Assembly (NCBI GenBank): GCA_002794705.1
Contig: PGTK01000007.1
Coordinates: forward strand, 1-64,000
Length of the DNA stretch: 64,000 nucleotides
Direction of reading: 5' to 3'
Source of the DNA: Candidatus Thermofonsia Clade 1 bacterium
Lineage (GTDB): Bacteria; Chloroflexota; Anaerolineae; Aggregatilineales; UBA2796
Every line of letters starts with the position of its first letter. Positions within the stretch are counted from its first letter, which is position 1. Below the pieces are notes generated by a model. It was not told where the DNA came from. It did no database searches and worked only from the letters and a program-made list of their open reading frames with translations. The translations under genes were made by a program, and so were the position numbers. Below are positions 18,681-27,532 of the stretch, in pieces.

Positions 18681-19637
18681 CTACTCGCTCTCTCTGCCGC
18701 TGATCAAAGGGGCAGGTACAACTTCAGCATCCACCTCACCAATGCGTAAGCGCGTCCCGTGTGCAGCGAAGGCAGGCTTCACAAAGCCGAGTCCGATGGC
18801 GGCGATGCCCGCCTGCGGCACAAGCGGCTCTGCGAGGCTGGTCAGCACACCGACCGTCTCATCCGCCGCCTGAATCGGCGATCCAAGCGGCACAGGCGCG
18901 CTCAAATGTAGCTTAACTAACGTCTTGGCAAGCCGATTGCGGCTCTCCATGCGCGCAATGATCTCTTGCCCGATGTAGCAGCCCTTGCTGAAACTGACCG
19001 AATCCCACAAACCCGCCTCTAATGGGATGTAGTCTTCAGTCAGCTCATGGTGTGCGCCCGCCAAGCCCGCTGCAACGCGCAAACGCTCATAGAGCGCCTC
19101 ATCACCAAGCTGGACGCGCCCATCAGCCGACCAAGCCGTCCGCAGCTGAGCAAGCCGCTCATAAGGCGCCACGATCAGAAAGCCTTCCTCCAAAAGCGGG
19201 AACGTGCGCGCCACCAAGAGCTGATGGTCTGAGTCCTCACGGAAGTGATGGAGCGGCAACGCCGCCGCGCCGCTGATCAGCCCATCAGCGAGCGCCGCTG
19301 CGCCCGCGCCGTGTAGCTCAAGCTGACCGAGCGCCGCGCTCTGATCCTCGATCCGAAAGCGATCCTGCCAAAAGACGTGCCGCCGCAGCCAATTCAGCAC
19401 AATTTGCGGATAATTGGTGATCATCAGCGCCGTCTCGCCGCGATGATAGACGATCACACGGTCAATGATGCGCGCAGTTGCTGTGGTCAGCACGGTGCTG
19501 CAGCCCTCGCCGATGTTCAAGCGCTTCAGGTCGTTTGTGGACATGCGATGCGGCAAATCGAGTCGATCGCGGTCAGAGAGCACCAAACGCCCTTGTGCAC
19601 TGCTGCGATCGAACAGGAAAACGGGGAGAGCGTCCAT
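18681..19637 (-). CDS. ygfZ: folate-binding protein YgfZ (GcvT-like, Fe-S/tRNA modification)
   Basis: 318 residues. It carries the YgfZ/CAF17 hallmark KGCYIGQEIIARME with the conserved Cys near residue 220. The family is related to the glycine-cleavage T protein, binds tetrahydrofolate and supports maturation or repair of iron-sulfur enzymes such as MiaB. The N-terminal part (SDRDRLDLPHRMSTNDLKRL) matches the aminomethyltransferase fold. It lies 3 bases downstream of the DinB-like gene and upstream of the sensor kinase, in one run of minus-strand genes. Confidence 0.82.
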   Translation of the reverse strand: MDALPVFLFDRSSAQGRLVLSDRDRLDLPHRMSTNDLKRLNIGEGCSTVLTTATARIIDRVIVYHRGETALMITNYPQIVLNWLRRHVFWQDRFRIEDQSAALGQLELHGAGAAALADGLISGAAALPLHHFREDSDHQLLVARTFPLLEEGFLIVAPYERLAQLRTAWSADGRVQLGDEALYERLRVAAGLAGAHHELTEDYIPLEAGLWDSVSFSKGCYIGQEIIARMESRNRLAKTLVKLHLSAPVPLGSPIQAADETVGVLTSLAEPLVPQAGIAAIGLGFVKPAFAAHGTRLRIGEVDAEVVPAPLISGRESE

Positions 19638-19640
19638 ACT

Positions 19641-20147
19641 TCAGAGTCCTTGCGCAGCGCGCCATTGCCGAATCTGTTCGGCGTGTTCATCCTCATGCCA
19701 GTAGGCGCAATCAGCGATCAGGTAAGTGAGCGGCTCGCCCTCCAGCCAGCGAAACTTACGGACATCGGTCAGAGTGCGCTCATCAAGCGCCTCCACAGCG
19801 CGCAGCAAGTGCTTATGCACGCCGTGAAAATCCTCTAAGACCAGCTCAAGCGGACGCGGCGCGTTAATGCGATACTGCTCGGCGTTGAATTCGTCAATAT
19901 CCTCAATCTGCACAATGTGTGGCACCTGCGAAGGGCGATCGAGGCGCGAGAGCGCCGTCACCAGCTCAGACTCCCAGACCGTCAAATGCGCTAGGACATC
20001 CTTGACTGACCAAAAGCCGACTACGCCTGCCCGCAGCATATCGCTGGGCGCTAAGCCCTCGATAGCCGCTAACAAGTTGGCACGCGCACGGCGTAACTCC
20101 GCCAAGACCGCCTGCTTTTGTGCGTCCTTAGGTGCATCTTTGACCAT
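19641..20147 (-). CDS. DinB/YfiT-family protein
   Basis: 168 residues from ATG at 20147 (MVKDAPKDAQKQAVL). It looks like a four-helix DinB bundle with putative metal ligands: His in VKDVLAHLTVWESEL, and the C-terminal CAYWHEDEHAEQIRQWR with a His pair. Such proteins are thiol-dependent, metal-binding enzymes or stress proteins; the reaction here is unknown. A longer frame to 20303 exists but overlaps the recG 3' end. The chosen start follows recG's stop by 10 bases. Confidence 0.72.
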   Translation of the reverse strand: MVKDAPKDAQKQAVLAELRRARANLLAAIEGLAPSDMLRAGVVGFWSVKDVLAHLTVWESELVTALSRLDRPSQVPHIVQIEDIDEFNAEQYRINAPRPLELVLEDFHGVHKHLLRAVEALDERTLTDVRKFRWLEGEPLTYLIADCAYWHEDEHAEQIRQWRAAQGL

Positions 20148-20157
20148 GGCTCTGCCC

Positions 20158-22710
20158 TCAGCTGATCTCAGCCGACTCAGCACGCCCGTAGCGCGCCTCA
20201 AGCCGACTGCGCAGCGCCGCATGTTCAGGCAAACGCAGCGCTGGGTCTTCCTCGTAGAGCGTGCGCGCCTCCAGCTGCGCCTCCGCCACGAGTTTCGGCT
20301 CAATAGCAGCGCTCATCAACAGATTCTTGCCGCTCTGCCGCGTGCCAAGCAACTCGCCCGCGCCGCGCTGCTGCCAGTCCAACTCCGCCAATTTGAAACC
20401 GTCAGCCGTACTCTCCATTGCCTGAAGACGGGCGTTATCTGCATTATCATCATCAGGCAACAACAAGCAATAGGATTTATGCCCGCCGCGTCCCACCCGC
20501 CCGCGAAACTGATGCAGCTGCGCCAAGCCAAAACGATTAGCGCCCTCGATCAGGATGACGGTCGCGTTTGGCACATCCACACCGACCTCAACCACAGCCG
20601 TCGTGACCAGAATATCCAGCTCGCCTCGGCTGAAAGCGCCCATGACCACCTCCTTTTGCCGCGCTGAGAGCTTGCCGTGCAATAAGCCCAAGCGCCGCTC
20701 AGGAAAAATCTCGCGCTGCAGATATTCGTACTCCGCCACAGCCGCCTTCTGCTCAGCATTTTCGGCGTCCGACTCCACAAGCGGACAGACAATGAACGCC
20801 TGCCTGCCCTGCGCGATCTGCCGATCAATAAAAGCGTAAAGCGATTCGCGGTCGCGGCGCTTGATCACACGGGTCTCGACGGGCGTGCGATTGGGCGGCA
20901 GCTCATCCAAGACGCTCAAATCGAGGTCAGCAAACAGGGTCAAGGCGAGCGTGCGCGGGATCGGCGTGGCAGTCATGACCAGCACATGCGGATTCATCCC
21001 CTTGCCGCGCAGCGCGCCGCGCTGCGCCACGCCAAAGCGATGCTGCTCATCAATCACTGCCATGCCAAGCCGCGCAAAGCGCACGCCCTCACTGATGAGC
21101 GCGTGCGTGCCGACTACAAGGCACGGTGTCCCTTCGGCTAGCGCTGCGAGAATCTCAGCGCGTGCTGCTGCAGGCGTATCGCCCGTCAACAAATAGACAG
21201 GGCAATGTGCCAATGCCTCAAAGGTGCTGAACAGGCGCGAGAGCGTTCTGTAGTGCTGCTCCGCCAAGATGCTAGTCGGCGCCATCAGCGCAGCCTGCGC
21301 GCCGTTCAAAAGGGCGATCGCCATGCCAAGCGCCGCTACAACGGTCTTGCCCGCGCCCACGTCGCCCTGCAGCAGACGATTCATCGGCACCTCACGCGCC
21401 AAATCGCGGCGGATATCGGCTAGAGCGCGCCTCTGCGCATTGGTGAGCGCATAGGGCAGACTGCTGATCAAGGCATTCAGCGCCTCATCAGGCACAGAGA
21501 GCGGCTCAGCGCGCTGCGATTGCCAACTGAGCCGATTGCGCAACACGCCCAGCTGCAACAGCAGCAAGTCATCAAAGGCGATACGGCGCTTGGCTTGGCG
21601 GAGCGCCTCCTGCGAGTCGGGGAAGTGCAGCTGCTTGACTGCCCAGCCCAGATCGGGCAACCCGACTCGATCCAAAATCGGCTCAGGCAGGTAGTCAGGC
21701 AGGTCAAGCGCGTAGCGATCCACCACTTTGCGGCTCAGCTTGCGCATCAGCCCCTGTGAGAGGTCTTTCGTGAGCGGATAGATCGGCACAATGGCGCGGG
21801 TGTGAAGCGCCTCTCTATCAAACGGCTCCCACTCAGGATTGTTCATGATCAAGCGCTGCTGATAGAGCGTGATCTTGCCGCTGAAAACGACCATCATGCC
21901 GCGCTCAAAGCGCTTGTCCAGATAGGGCTGATTGAAGAAAGTGGCGGTCAGTGAGCCTGTGCCGTCATGAATAGTGACGTGCAACACTTCAGTGCCGCGC
22001 TTGGCACGATTGATCTTGACCTCGCGCACAGTGCCTGCCGCCGTGACCACCATGTTCGGACGCAGGCGATTGAGCGGCAACATGGCGGAGAAATCATCGT
22101 AGCGGCGCGGGAAACGCCATAGCCAGTCCTCAAGTGTGTGAATGCCGAGCGCCGCCAATTTCTCCGCCACTTTCTCCCCGACTCCGTTCACAACGGTCAC
22201 GGGCTGCTGCAGAGCGCGCCAAAAAGCAGCCTCGCGCTGCGGATCAGGCGCGGGACGACGGCGGCGCGGCGGCAAAGGCGGCGCAGGCGGCTGCGGACTG
22301 ACAATTGGAGGCGGGCTGAAGGCGCTCTCGCCGCTGGGCGAATCAAGATCGAGCGGCTTCGGGTCGCGGCGCGCCGACTCAGGCAAATGTTCATCAAGAT
22401 GAGTCTGAGCGGCTTTGGCAGAGGTCGCTTGTCGAGCGGGCTTAGGCGGCACGCGCCCCATGATCCGCCCGATCATGTGCCTGATGGCGGCGGGGCGCTC
22501 CTCAGGCGGCGTCTGCTGACTGTATTCATGCATTAACTGCACCAGCTCATCAATCAGCAGGTGATGCTCAGGCTTTTTCGCCTGCGTGCGTGCGTCCGCC
22601 TCCCACTGCTTAGCGAAGGCGCCCAAGCCCTTATAGACGGCGTGATCCCGATAGCCCGACTCGCTCTCCAGTTTCAGGACTTTATAGAGTTTCTCAAGGG
22701 CTGAAGGCAT
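20158..22710 (-). CDS. recG: ATP-dependent DNA helicase RecG
   Basis: Branch-migrating helicase that remodels stalled forks and Holliday junctions. 850 residues, longer than the usual 680-700. The extra is an N-terminal region of about 170 residues ending in a Pro/Arg-rich stretch (SPQPPAPPLPPRRRRPAP), followed by a helix-hairpin-like VNGVGEKVAEKLAALGI. Then come the OB wedge domain and the helicase motifs: LLQGDVGAGKT (Walker A), VIDEQHRFGV (DEQH box), MTATPIPRT, TAVVEVGVDVPNA and QFRGRVGRG. A Chloroflexota-style extension is known to me only as a general tendency. It follows degV with a 29-base gap. Confidence 0.93.
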   Translation of the reverse strand: MPSALEKLYKVLKLESESGYRDHAVYKGLGAFAKQWEADARTQAKKPEHHLLIDELVQLMHEYSQQTPPEERPAAIRHMIGRIMGRVPPKPARQATSAKAAQTHLDEHLPESARRDPKPLDLDSPSGESAFSPPPIVSPQPPAPPLPPRRRRPAPDPQREAAFWRALQQPVTVVNGVGEKVAEKLAALGIHTLEDWLWRFPRRYDDFSAMLPLNRLRPNMVVTAAGTVREVKINRAKRGTEVLHVTIHDGTGSLTATFFNQPYLDKRFERGMMVVFSGKITLYQQRLIMNNPEWEPFDREALHTRAIVPIYPLTKDLSQGLMRKLSRKVVDRYALDLPDYLPEPILDRVGLPDLGWAVKQLHFPDSQEALRQAKRRIAFDDLLLLQLGVLRNRLSWQSQRAEPLSVPDEALNALISSLPYALTNAQRRALADIRRDLAREVPMNRLLQGDVGAGKTVVAALGMAIALLNGAQAALMAPTSILAEQHYRTLSRLFSTFEALAHCPVYLLTGDTPAAARAEILAALAEGTPCLVVGTHALISEGVRFARLGMAVIDEQHRFGVAQRGALRGKGMNPHVLVMTATPIPRTLALTLFADLDLSVLDELPPNRTPVETRVIKRRDRESLYAFIDRQIAQGRQAFIVCPLVESDAENAEQKAAVAEYEYLQREIFPERRLGLLHGKLSARQKEVVMGAFSRGELDILVTTAVVEVGVDVPNATVILIEGANRFGLAQLHQFRGRVGRGGHKSYCLLLPDDDNADNARLQAMESTADGFKLAELDWQQRGAGELLGTRQSGKNLLMSAAIEPKLVAEAQLEARTLYEEDPALRLPEHAALRSRLEARYGRAESAEIS

Positions 22711-22739
22711 GATGACAAGCTCTCTGGAATTGAAGACGG

Positions 22740-23600
22740 CTAGGTGCGCGGAGCGCTCAACGTGGCGACACCAACTGAACCCGGTCCGAAATGGACGCCA
22801 ATTGCCGCTGCGACGTTCAAGATCACAGTCCGATCAGAGTCACTAGGCGCAATATCCGCCAAAAGCGCACGCATTTGTTCAGCCAGATCGGGCGCATTCG
22901 TATGCAAGATGGCGAGACCTGCCAGCGGCGCACGCTGATGTATCTGCTCAGCGACCGTCTCAAAGGCTTTTTTGAAGGTGCGGGCACGCTGTTTGGAGTC
23001 CACCACGCCCTCTTTGACTGTGATGATCGGCTTGATCTGCAGCAGTGTGCCAATGCTAGAGACAATCCGATTGACTCTGCCGCCGCGCCGCAAATACTCT
23101 AACGATCCCGGTATCGCCCAGACATCAGCGCGCTGACGGGCATCAGCGACGGCGGCAAGAATGCCCTCCCGATCGGCGCCGCGCTCACGCGCCTCGCACG
23201 CTGCCACGATCTGCCAGCCCATTGCCATGCTCATCGTCCCTGTGTCATAGACCGTGATGCGATCCGCCGCGACCTGCTGTGCAGCAAGGCGCACGGCATT
23301 GTAGGTGCTGCTCACAGCGGGCGAGATGGTAAAAGCGATCACGTGATCAGCGCCGTCAAGCGCCTTGCGCAATACATCCGCTGCAACGCCCGCTGAAGGC
23401 GCCGAGGTGGTCGGCGGCACCTTCGATTCTGCCATACGGCGATAGAATTCCTCATGAGTCAGCGAGACGCCGTCATCAGGGAAGCTCTCATCACCAAAGT
23501 TCACAAAAACCGGGATGATCGAGATATCCCAGCGTGCGCGCCAGGCAGCGGGCAAATCGGAGGCGCTATCACAGACAAACTTAATGCGATGGGCGCTCAT
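22740..23600 (-). CDS. DegV-family fatty-acid-binding protein
   Basis: 286 residues, full length for DegV/FakB proteins, which bind a fatty acid and present it to a fatty-acid kinase. Visible features are the start IKFVCDSASDLP, the TTSAPSAG loop near residue 80, ISPAVSSTYNAVRLAA, and VYDTGTMSMAMGWQ. Its start overlaps the stop of the upstream DegV gene by 4 bases (ATGA), so the two are coupled. No fatty-acid kinase (FakA) gene is in the window. Confidence 0.85.
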   Translation of the reverse strand: MSAHRIKFVCDSASDLPAAWRARWDISIIPVFVNFGDESFPDDGVSLTHEEFYRRMAESKVPPTTSAPSAGVAADVLRKALDGADHVIAFTISPAVSSTYNAVRLAAQQVAADRITVYDTGTMSMAMGWQIVAACEARERGADREGILAAVADARQRADVWAIPGSLEYLRRGGRVNRIVSSIGTLLQIKPIITVKEGVVDSKQRARTFKKAFETVAEQIHQRAPLAGLAILHTNAPDLAEQMRALLADIAPSDSDRTVILNVAAAIGVHFGPGSVGVATLSAPRT

Positions 23601-24499
23601 TCTTGTTCTTCCACCTCATAGGGCGCACGGCGGCGCTCTGCGCTGAGCGGCGCCTCGTAGAGCATGACGCCGCTGGCATTCGGACCGAGATAACAGGCTA
23701 AAGACGGTTGATATAGGTCTATTGGATAGTCGCGTTGAGCGAACTCCAAATTCAGGCGCTCGATCAGCGCTTGAGTCTGCTCAGTGGGCTGCAGCGCGCT
23801 CTGCAAGAGCAGCATTCGCTCAACATGGGTGAACTCTAACACGAATTCAACGAACTTGTCTACGGTCTGGGCAGGGGTACGAACTTTCTCCATTGCCAGC
23901 AGTTCGCCCTCTTCAATGGTCAGAATGGGGCGAATGCCCATCATCTCGCCCAGCAGGCGTTGCGCACGGCTGAGCAAGCCGTGCCGCTCCAGATAGGTCA
24001 GGCGGTCTACGGCGAAGATCGCATACAAGCGCGTGAGCTGCTTGCGCAGGGCGCGCACGATCTCATCAAGCGAATCGCAGACCTCAGCAAGGCGCGCCGC
24101 CTCTTCAACCACCAATCCCAAGCCCAGACCGATGCTTTTAGAGTCAAACACACTGATATCGCAGCGTCCGAGCAGGCTTTGCGTGGCAGCTTGGGCTACC
24201 TGCGCCGTAGAGTGCATCGCCTGCGAGAGGTGAATCGAGAGAATGCGGTCAGTGTGGCGGGCAAGGCGCCCATAGACGGCTTGAAGGGTCTCAAGGGGAG
24301 GCGGCAGCAGTTCAGGCAGCGCGTGATGTTCGCTCAGCTGGGCAAGGAAATCAGCAGGATCGAGATCAACGCCCTCTTGGTAGGTGCGTCCGCGCCAGCG
24401 AATGCCCAATGGCACAACCGTGATATCGTAGCGTTCAGGGAGCGCCGAATCGCTGAAGTGTGCGCTGCTATCCGTCACAATTTTGATTTTACTCGGCAT
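23597..24499 (-). CDS. DegV-family fatty-acid-binding protein
   Basis: 300 residues. It starts KIKIVTDSSAHFSDS, has LSQAMHSTAQVAQAA and VFDSKSIGLGLGLVVEEAARL as in DegV, and a GIRPILTIEEGEL block near residue 205. It is a diverged paralogue of the downstream gene: the usual TSxPS loop is replaced by ALPELLPPPLE, which may change ligand contacts. First gene of the run 24499 to about 15606. The region upstream is a 216-base divergent gap. Confidence 0.82.
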   Translation of the reverse strand: MPSKIKIVTDSSAHFSDSALPERYDITVVPLGIRWRGRTYQEGVDLDPADFLAQLSEHHALPELLPPPLETLQAVYGRLARHTDRILSIHLSQAMHSTAQVAQAATQSLLGRCDISVFDSKSIGLGLGLVVEEAARLAEVCDSLDEIVRALRKQLTRLYAIFAVDRLTYLERHGLLSRAQRLLGEMMGIRPILTIEEGELLAMEKVRTPAQTVDKFVEFVLEFTHVERMLLLQSALQPTEQTQALIERLNLEFAQRDYPIDLYQPSLACYLGPNASGVMLYEAPLSAERRRAPYEVEEQE

Positions 24500-24544
24500 G
24501 TCGCAGGGCTAACAGTCCGCCTTCTTCCACATACACATTACGCT

Positions 24545-24568
24545 GGGCAAGTCTGGCACAGCTTGCCC
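24545..24568. other. inverted repeat in divergent degV / receiver-gene spacer
   Basis: A 7-bp perfect inverted repeat, GGGCAAG and CTTGCCC with a 10-base spacer, lies about 45 bases before the degV start. It could be an operator or a short hairpin; no T run follows. Confidence 0.3.
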
Positions 24569-24715
24569 TGATTTTCACAAATGCCCTGAATGTACCAATT
24601 CTTCGCCAATGCTACCATGATCTGCGGTAGAATTGCAATAACGTCGCAGTCAGCTTGACGAACCACTTAATTTGATATTCAATCAAGCAAATGGTGCAGA
24701 CAGTAGAAGCTGTCT

Positions 24716-26362
24716 ATGAAACTGATCCGCATTCTGATCCTCGATCCCGAAATTCGCTTTGCCGTGCCGATCAAACAGGCACTTGAGGGCATCGGGCGCT
24801 ACCGCGTGAATGTGTTTGCCAGCAGCCAAGCCGCGCTGGAGCTCTTGGCGCGTGAGGCACATGATTTCGCTGTGGTGGATGTCTCTGCTGAGCGGGCGGG
24901 CGTGCTGCACCTGATTGAGACCATGCAGCGCCTGCAGCCGCAACTGACTATTATCCTCAGCCGCCGCGCCGATCAGCCGCCCGTCTTTGCGCCTGAGACG
25001 GAGGCACTGCCCAGCCTGCTCAAGCCCTATTTCGCCCGCCAATTGGACGCGCTGATCCGCGAGCGCCTTGCTGCAGGCGCCCAAACCCTGCCCGCGCAGC
25101 ATACTCAGCTATCCGTTCAGCCTGATCAGACCTTTATGCGCGCTGTGGAGAGCCTTGCCGAAGGTAGCACCACGCTCCTGCTCTCAGAGCCGCCCGCAAG
25201 CCTGCCTGAGCCGCCCTTGCCGCCCGATGCCACGCTCAAAACCCTCATCAGTGGGACTCAGTCCGTTGCCCCGCCCTCTCAGCGCCCATCTGAGACCCCA
25301 GAGCCGCAAACGCTCATCGCTGCTCAAGTTGCCCTTGAGACCGCCGCCGATGATTCCGTGCCGCTAGAGGCTATGGCGGAACATCTGGTTGATGAGGCAG
25401 AGAAAGTGCCGCCGGAGGCGCGTCCTGCTTGGATCGCGCCCGCTGAGTCGCCCAATCTTGAGCAGACGATCAGCCATACCCTCCATGAGACAGCACAGCT
25501 GATCGCGCAGCCCGCTCAGGCGCACGCCGCCGATCCGATCGCTGCGCTCGCCTTGCGCTTCATGCAGCTGACTATTGACTCAGCCGCAAAAGCTGCTTTC
25601 CTGACGCGGCAAGGTGAGCTGATCGCTCTTGCCAGCTCTGGCGAACTGGATGAGCCGACGCGCCAACTGGCTCTGCGCGAGATCGTGCGCATGTGGCAGG
25701 GCAATGTCAATGCGCCGAGCGTCTTTCGCCCTTTGCAGGTGAACCTTGAGACGCTCTACTTGCTCTATTCCACGCGCACTGTAGAGGATTTGACGCTCTC
25801 GCTGCTCTTTCACGGCGATGCGCCCATGCGCACCATTCGGCAAGTGGCACGCCAATTGCATGAGGCAATGGCGCGTGTCCCTGAGACCGCTACGCCCGAC
25901 TCAGCGCCCGAAGAGCCGCCTGAAGCCGCCAAGACCCTGCCCTCGCGCCCTACAGACTTGCGTCCGCCACAAGGTTTGCGCGAGGCGACCGCTGCGAAGC
26001 CTGAGCCACCTCCTCCGCCGCTGGTCTTCACACTGGCTTTGCTACCTGCTGCGCCGCCGCTTGCCGATGACCTTGCCGCGCTGCTGCCGCGCTATTTTGA
26101 GTCGGCAGCGGCTGCAGCCGGCTGGAGCGTAGAGGGCGTTGAGGTGCAGCCGACGCACGTAAGCCTGCAGGTCAGCGTCCCGCCTGAGGTTGCGCCCTCC
26201 GCTGCTGCCGAGCGCTTGATCCGTGAGACTGCGACGCACACGGGTCAGACGGCGCTCTGGCTTGACGCTTGTTACATCATCACGCCTGCGCGCAGCCTGA
26301 CTCAGCGCGAATTGGCGGAGTTCGCTGAATATGCGCGCCTTGTACATGGTCAGGGTCAATAG
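24716..26362 (+). CDS. receiver domain - roadblock-like - degenerate IS200-like fusion protein
   Basis: 548 residues. Residues 1-115 look like a response-regulator receiver: ILILDPEIRFAV in the acidic-pocket position and FAVVDVSAERAGVLHLI, with Asp at the usual phosphoacceptor place. A long Pro/Glu-rich linker (about 120-260) follows. Residues about 275-390 resemble a roadblock/profilin-like sensor module (AAFLTRQGELIALAS, then TLYLLYSTRTVEDLTLSLLF). A second Pro-rich linker leads to about 430-545, which recalls the IS200 transposase (Y1_Tnp) fold: WSVEGVEVQPTHVSLQV and VSVPPEVAPSAAAERLI. The catalytic His-x-His is absent (THVSLQV), so this would be a non-catalytic nucleic-acid-binding relic. 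The assignment of the middle and last domains is by eye. Confidence 0.6.
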   Translation: MKLIRILILDPEIRFAVPIKQALEGIGRYRVNVFASSQAALELLAREAHDFAVVDVSAERAGVLHLIETMQRLQPQLTIILSRRADQPPVFAPETEALPSLLKPYFARQLDALIRERLAAGAQTLPAQHTQLSVQPDQTFMRAVESLAEGSTTLLLSEPPASLPEPPLPPDATLKTLISGTQSVAPPSQRPSETPEPQTLIAAQVALETAADDSVPLEAMAEHLVDEAEKVPPEARPAWIAPAESPNLEQTISHTLHETAQLIAQPAQAHAADPIAALALRFMQLTIDSAAKAAFLTRQGELIALASSGELDEPTRQLALREIVRMWQGNVNAPSVFRPLQVNLETLYLLYSTRTVEDLTLSLLFHGDAPMRTIRQVARQLHEAMARVPETATPDSAPEEPPEAAKTLPSRPTDLRPPQGLREATAAKPEPPPPPLVFTLALLPAAPPLADDLAALLPRYFESAAAAAGWSVEGVEVQPTHVSLQVSVPPEVAPSAAAERLIRETATHTGQTALWLDACYIITPARSLTQRELAEFAEYARLVHGQGQ

Positions 26363-26367
26363 GCAAA

Positions 26368-26394
26368 CGAAAAGCGCGCTCTTACAGCGCGCTC
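26368..26394 (-). terminator. terminator after tRNA-Gln
   Basis: On the minus strand, just after the tRNA, AGCGCGCT-GTAAG-AGCGCGCT forms an 8-bp stem with a 5-base loop, followed by TTTTCG. Confidence 0.75.
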
Positions 26395-26397
26395 CTG

Positions 26398-26469
26398 CTG
26401 GGGGACCTGGACTCGAACCAAGACCAACGGGGCCAGAACCCGTTGTTCTGCCAATTAAACTATCCCCCA
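26398..26469 (-). tRNA. tRNA-Gln (anticodon CTG)
   Basis: A 72-base cloverleaf on the minus strand. The acceptor stem is TGGGGGA / TCCCCCA, the D stem GTTT / GAAC, the anticodon stem ACGGG / CCCGT with loop TTCTGGC (CTG at 26434-26436, reading CAG), the variable loop 4 bases, and the T arm CTTGG-TTCGAGT-CCAGG with one G-T pair. The CCA end is not encoded; the discriminator is G. It has its own promoter-like boxes and a terminator. Confidence 0.93.
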
Positions 26470-26480
26470 AATCGCCTCGT

Positions 26481-26509
26481 AGCATAGCATACTTTGCCCA
26501 AGTGCGCAA
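26481..26509 (-). promoter_or_regulatory. promoter of tRNA-Gln
   Basis: Minus-strand TTGCGC (26504-26509) and TATGCT (26481-26486) are separated by 17 bases, and the -10 box ends 12 bases before the tRNA 5' end. A second TATGCT overlaps at 26486-26491. Confidence 0.5.
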
Positions 26510-26557
26510 GTGCTGATTTTGCCCTATGCTGGACGTACAGACTGGAGAGCTGAGCCG

Positions 26558-27532
26558 TTGACGGACTTCACAATTGACTATTATGACCATGAGCGCGATG
26601 CCGCGGGCGTGATCGCGGCGTGGGAGAGCGCTTTTGACGGGTACTTCCGTGTGGATGAGCGCGCTCTGCGCGCCGTGGCGCTAACTACCGGTCCGTATCG
26701 CCCCGGCGATCATTTTGTGGCGCGCTACGCCGATCGGATCATCGGTTTTGCGTTCACCCAGCTGGTCAAGCCGATCAATGCGCCGCTGCATGCTTGCCTG
26801 TGCGCTTTGGGCGTGGTGCGTCCCTTTTGGCGGCGCGGAGTCGGACAGGCGTTGCTCAGCACAGCGTGCGAGTCGGCTTCACACGCGGGCGCGGCGCATA
26901 TCACGCTCGGCGGACACTTGCCGCGCTTTTTTCCGGGCGTGCCCCGCATTCTGCCCGCCGCTGCAGACTTTTTCGCTGTGCAGGGCTTCCACATCAACGC
27001 CTCTGACGCCGCAGTCTACGATTTGATCCAAGACCTGAGCGCTTACCACACGCCGCCGCACATTGCCGAGCGCATTCAGACCTGTGGCGCTGTGCTCAGC
27101 ACGGCGACTCCCGCTGATCGTGAGGATATCCTCGCCTTCCACGCCCGCGAATTCCCTAACTGGCAGCTTGAGTATGCGCACGTCATGAATGTTGGCGATA
27201 TTGAAGATATCCTGATCGCCCGCGATCAAGCTGACGGTGCGCTAATCGGCAGCTTGATCCTTTTCACGCCGCACTCAGAGCAGATGCGCGGCGATGTGCT
27301 GTGGTGGGCAGAGCTAGGCAAGCCGCTCGGCGCTCTTTCGGCGGTCGGTGTGAGCGCGGCGGCACGCGGACGCGGCATCGGTATAGCGCTAGTCGGGCGC
27401 GGCACAGAATTACTTAAAGAGCGCGGCATTCGTGTAGCGCACATCGGCTGGACGAGCGTGCCGCGCTTTTATGAGGCGGCGGGCTATCAAATTTGGGGCG
27501 TCTTTGACGGCGGTTGGCGCAGTTTACGATGA
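26558..27532 (+). CDS. tandem GNAT-family acetyltransferase
   Basis: 324 residues from the TTG at 26558 (GGAGAG about 8 bases upstream). A GTG at 26510 would extend it by 16 residues but lies within the tRNA promoter. There are two GNAT domains: in the first (about 1-150) ALGVVRPFWRRGVGQALLS is the acetyl-CoA loop; in the second (about 180-324) VGVSAAARGRGIGIALVGR is the loop, followed by VPRFYEAAGYQIWGVF. Acceptor unknown. Its stop overlaps the DUF5691 start (ATGA), so the genes are coupled. Confidence 0.75.
   Translation: MTDFTIDYYDHERDAAGVIAAWESAFDGYFRVDERALRAVALTTGPYRPGDHFVARYADRIIGFAFTQLVKPINAPLHACLCALGVVRPFWRRGVGQALLSTACESASHAGAAHITLGGHLPRFFPGVPRILPAAADFFAVQGFHINASDAAVYDLIQDLSAYHTPPHIAERIQTCGAVLSTATPADREDILAFHAREFPNWQLEYAHVMNVGDIEDILIARDQADGALIGSLILFTPHSEQMRGDVLWWAELGKPLGALSAVGVSAAARGRGIGIALVGRGTELLKERGIRVAHIGWTSVPRFYEAAGYQIWGVFDGGWRSLR

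Noticed and set aside
19641..20303. Longer start for the DinB-like gene
   Set aside because: The extra 52 codons lie inside the recG 3' end and encode an Arg-rich stretch unlike the family.
24661..24681. Promoter TTGACG...TATTCA before the receiver-fusion gene
   Set aside because: The spacer is only 15 bases and the -10 box is poor; not strong enough to list.
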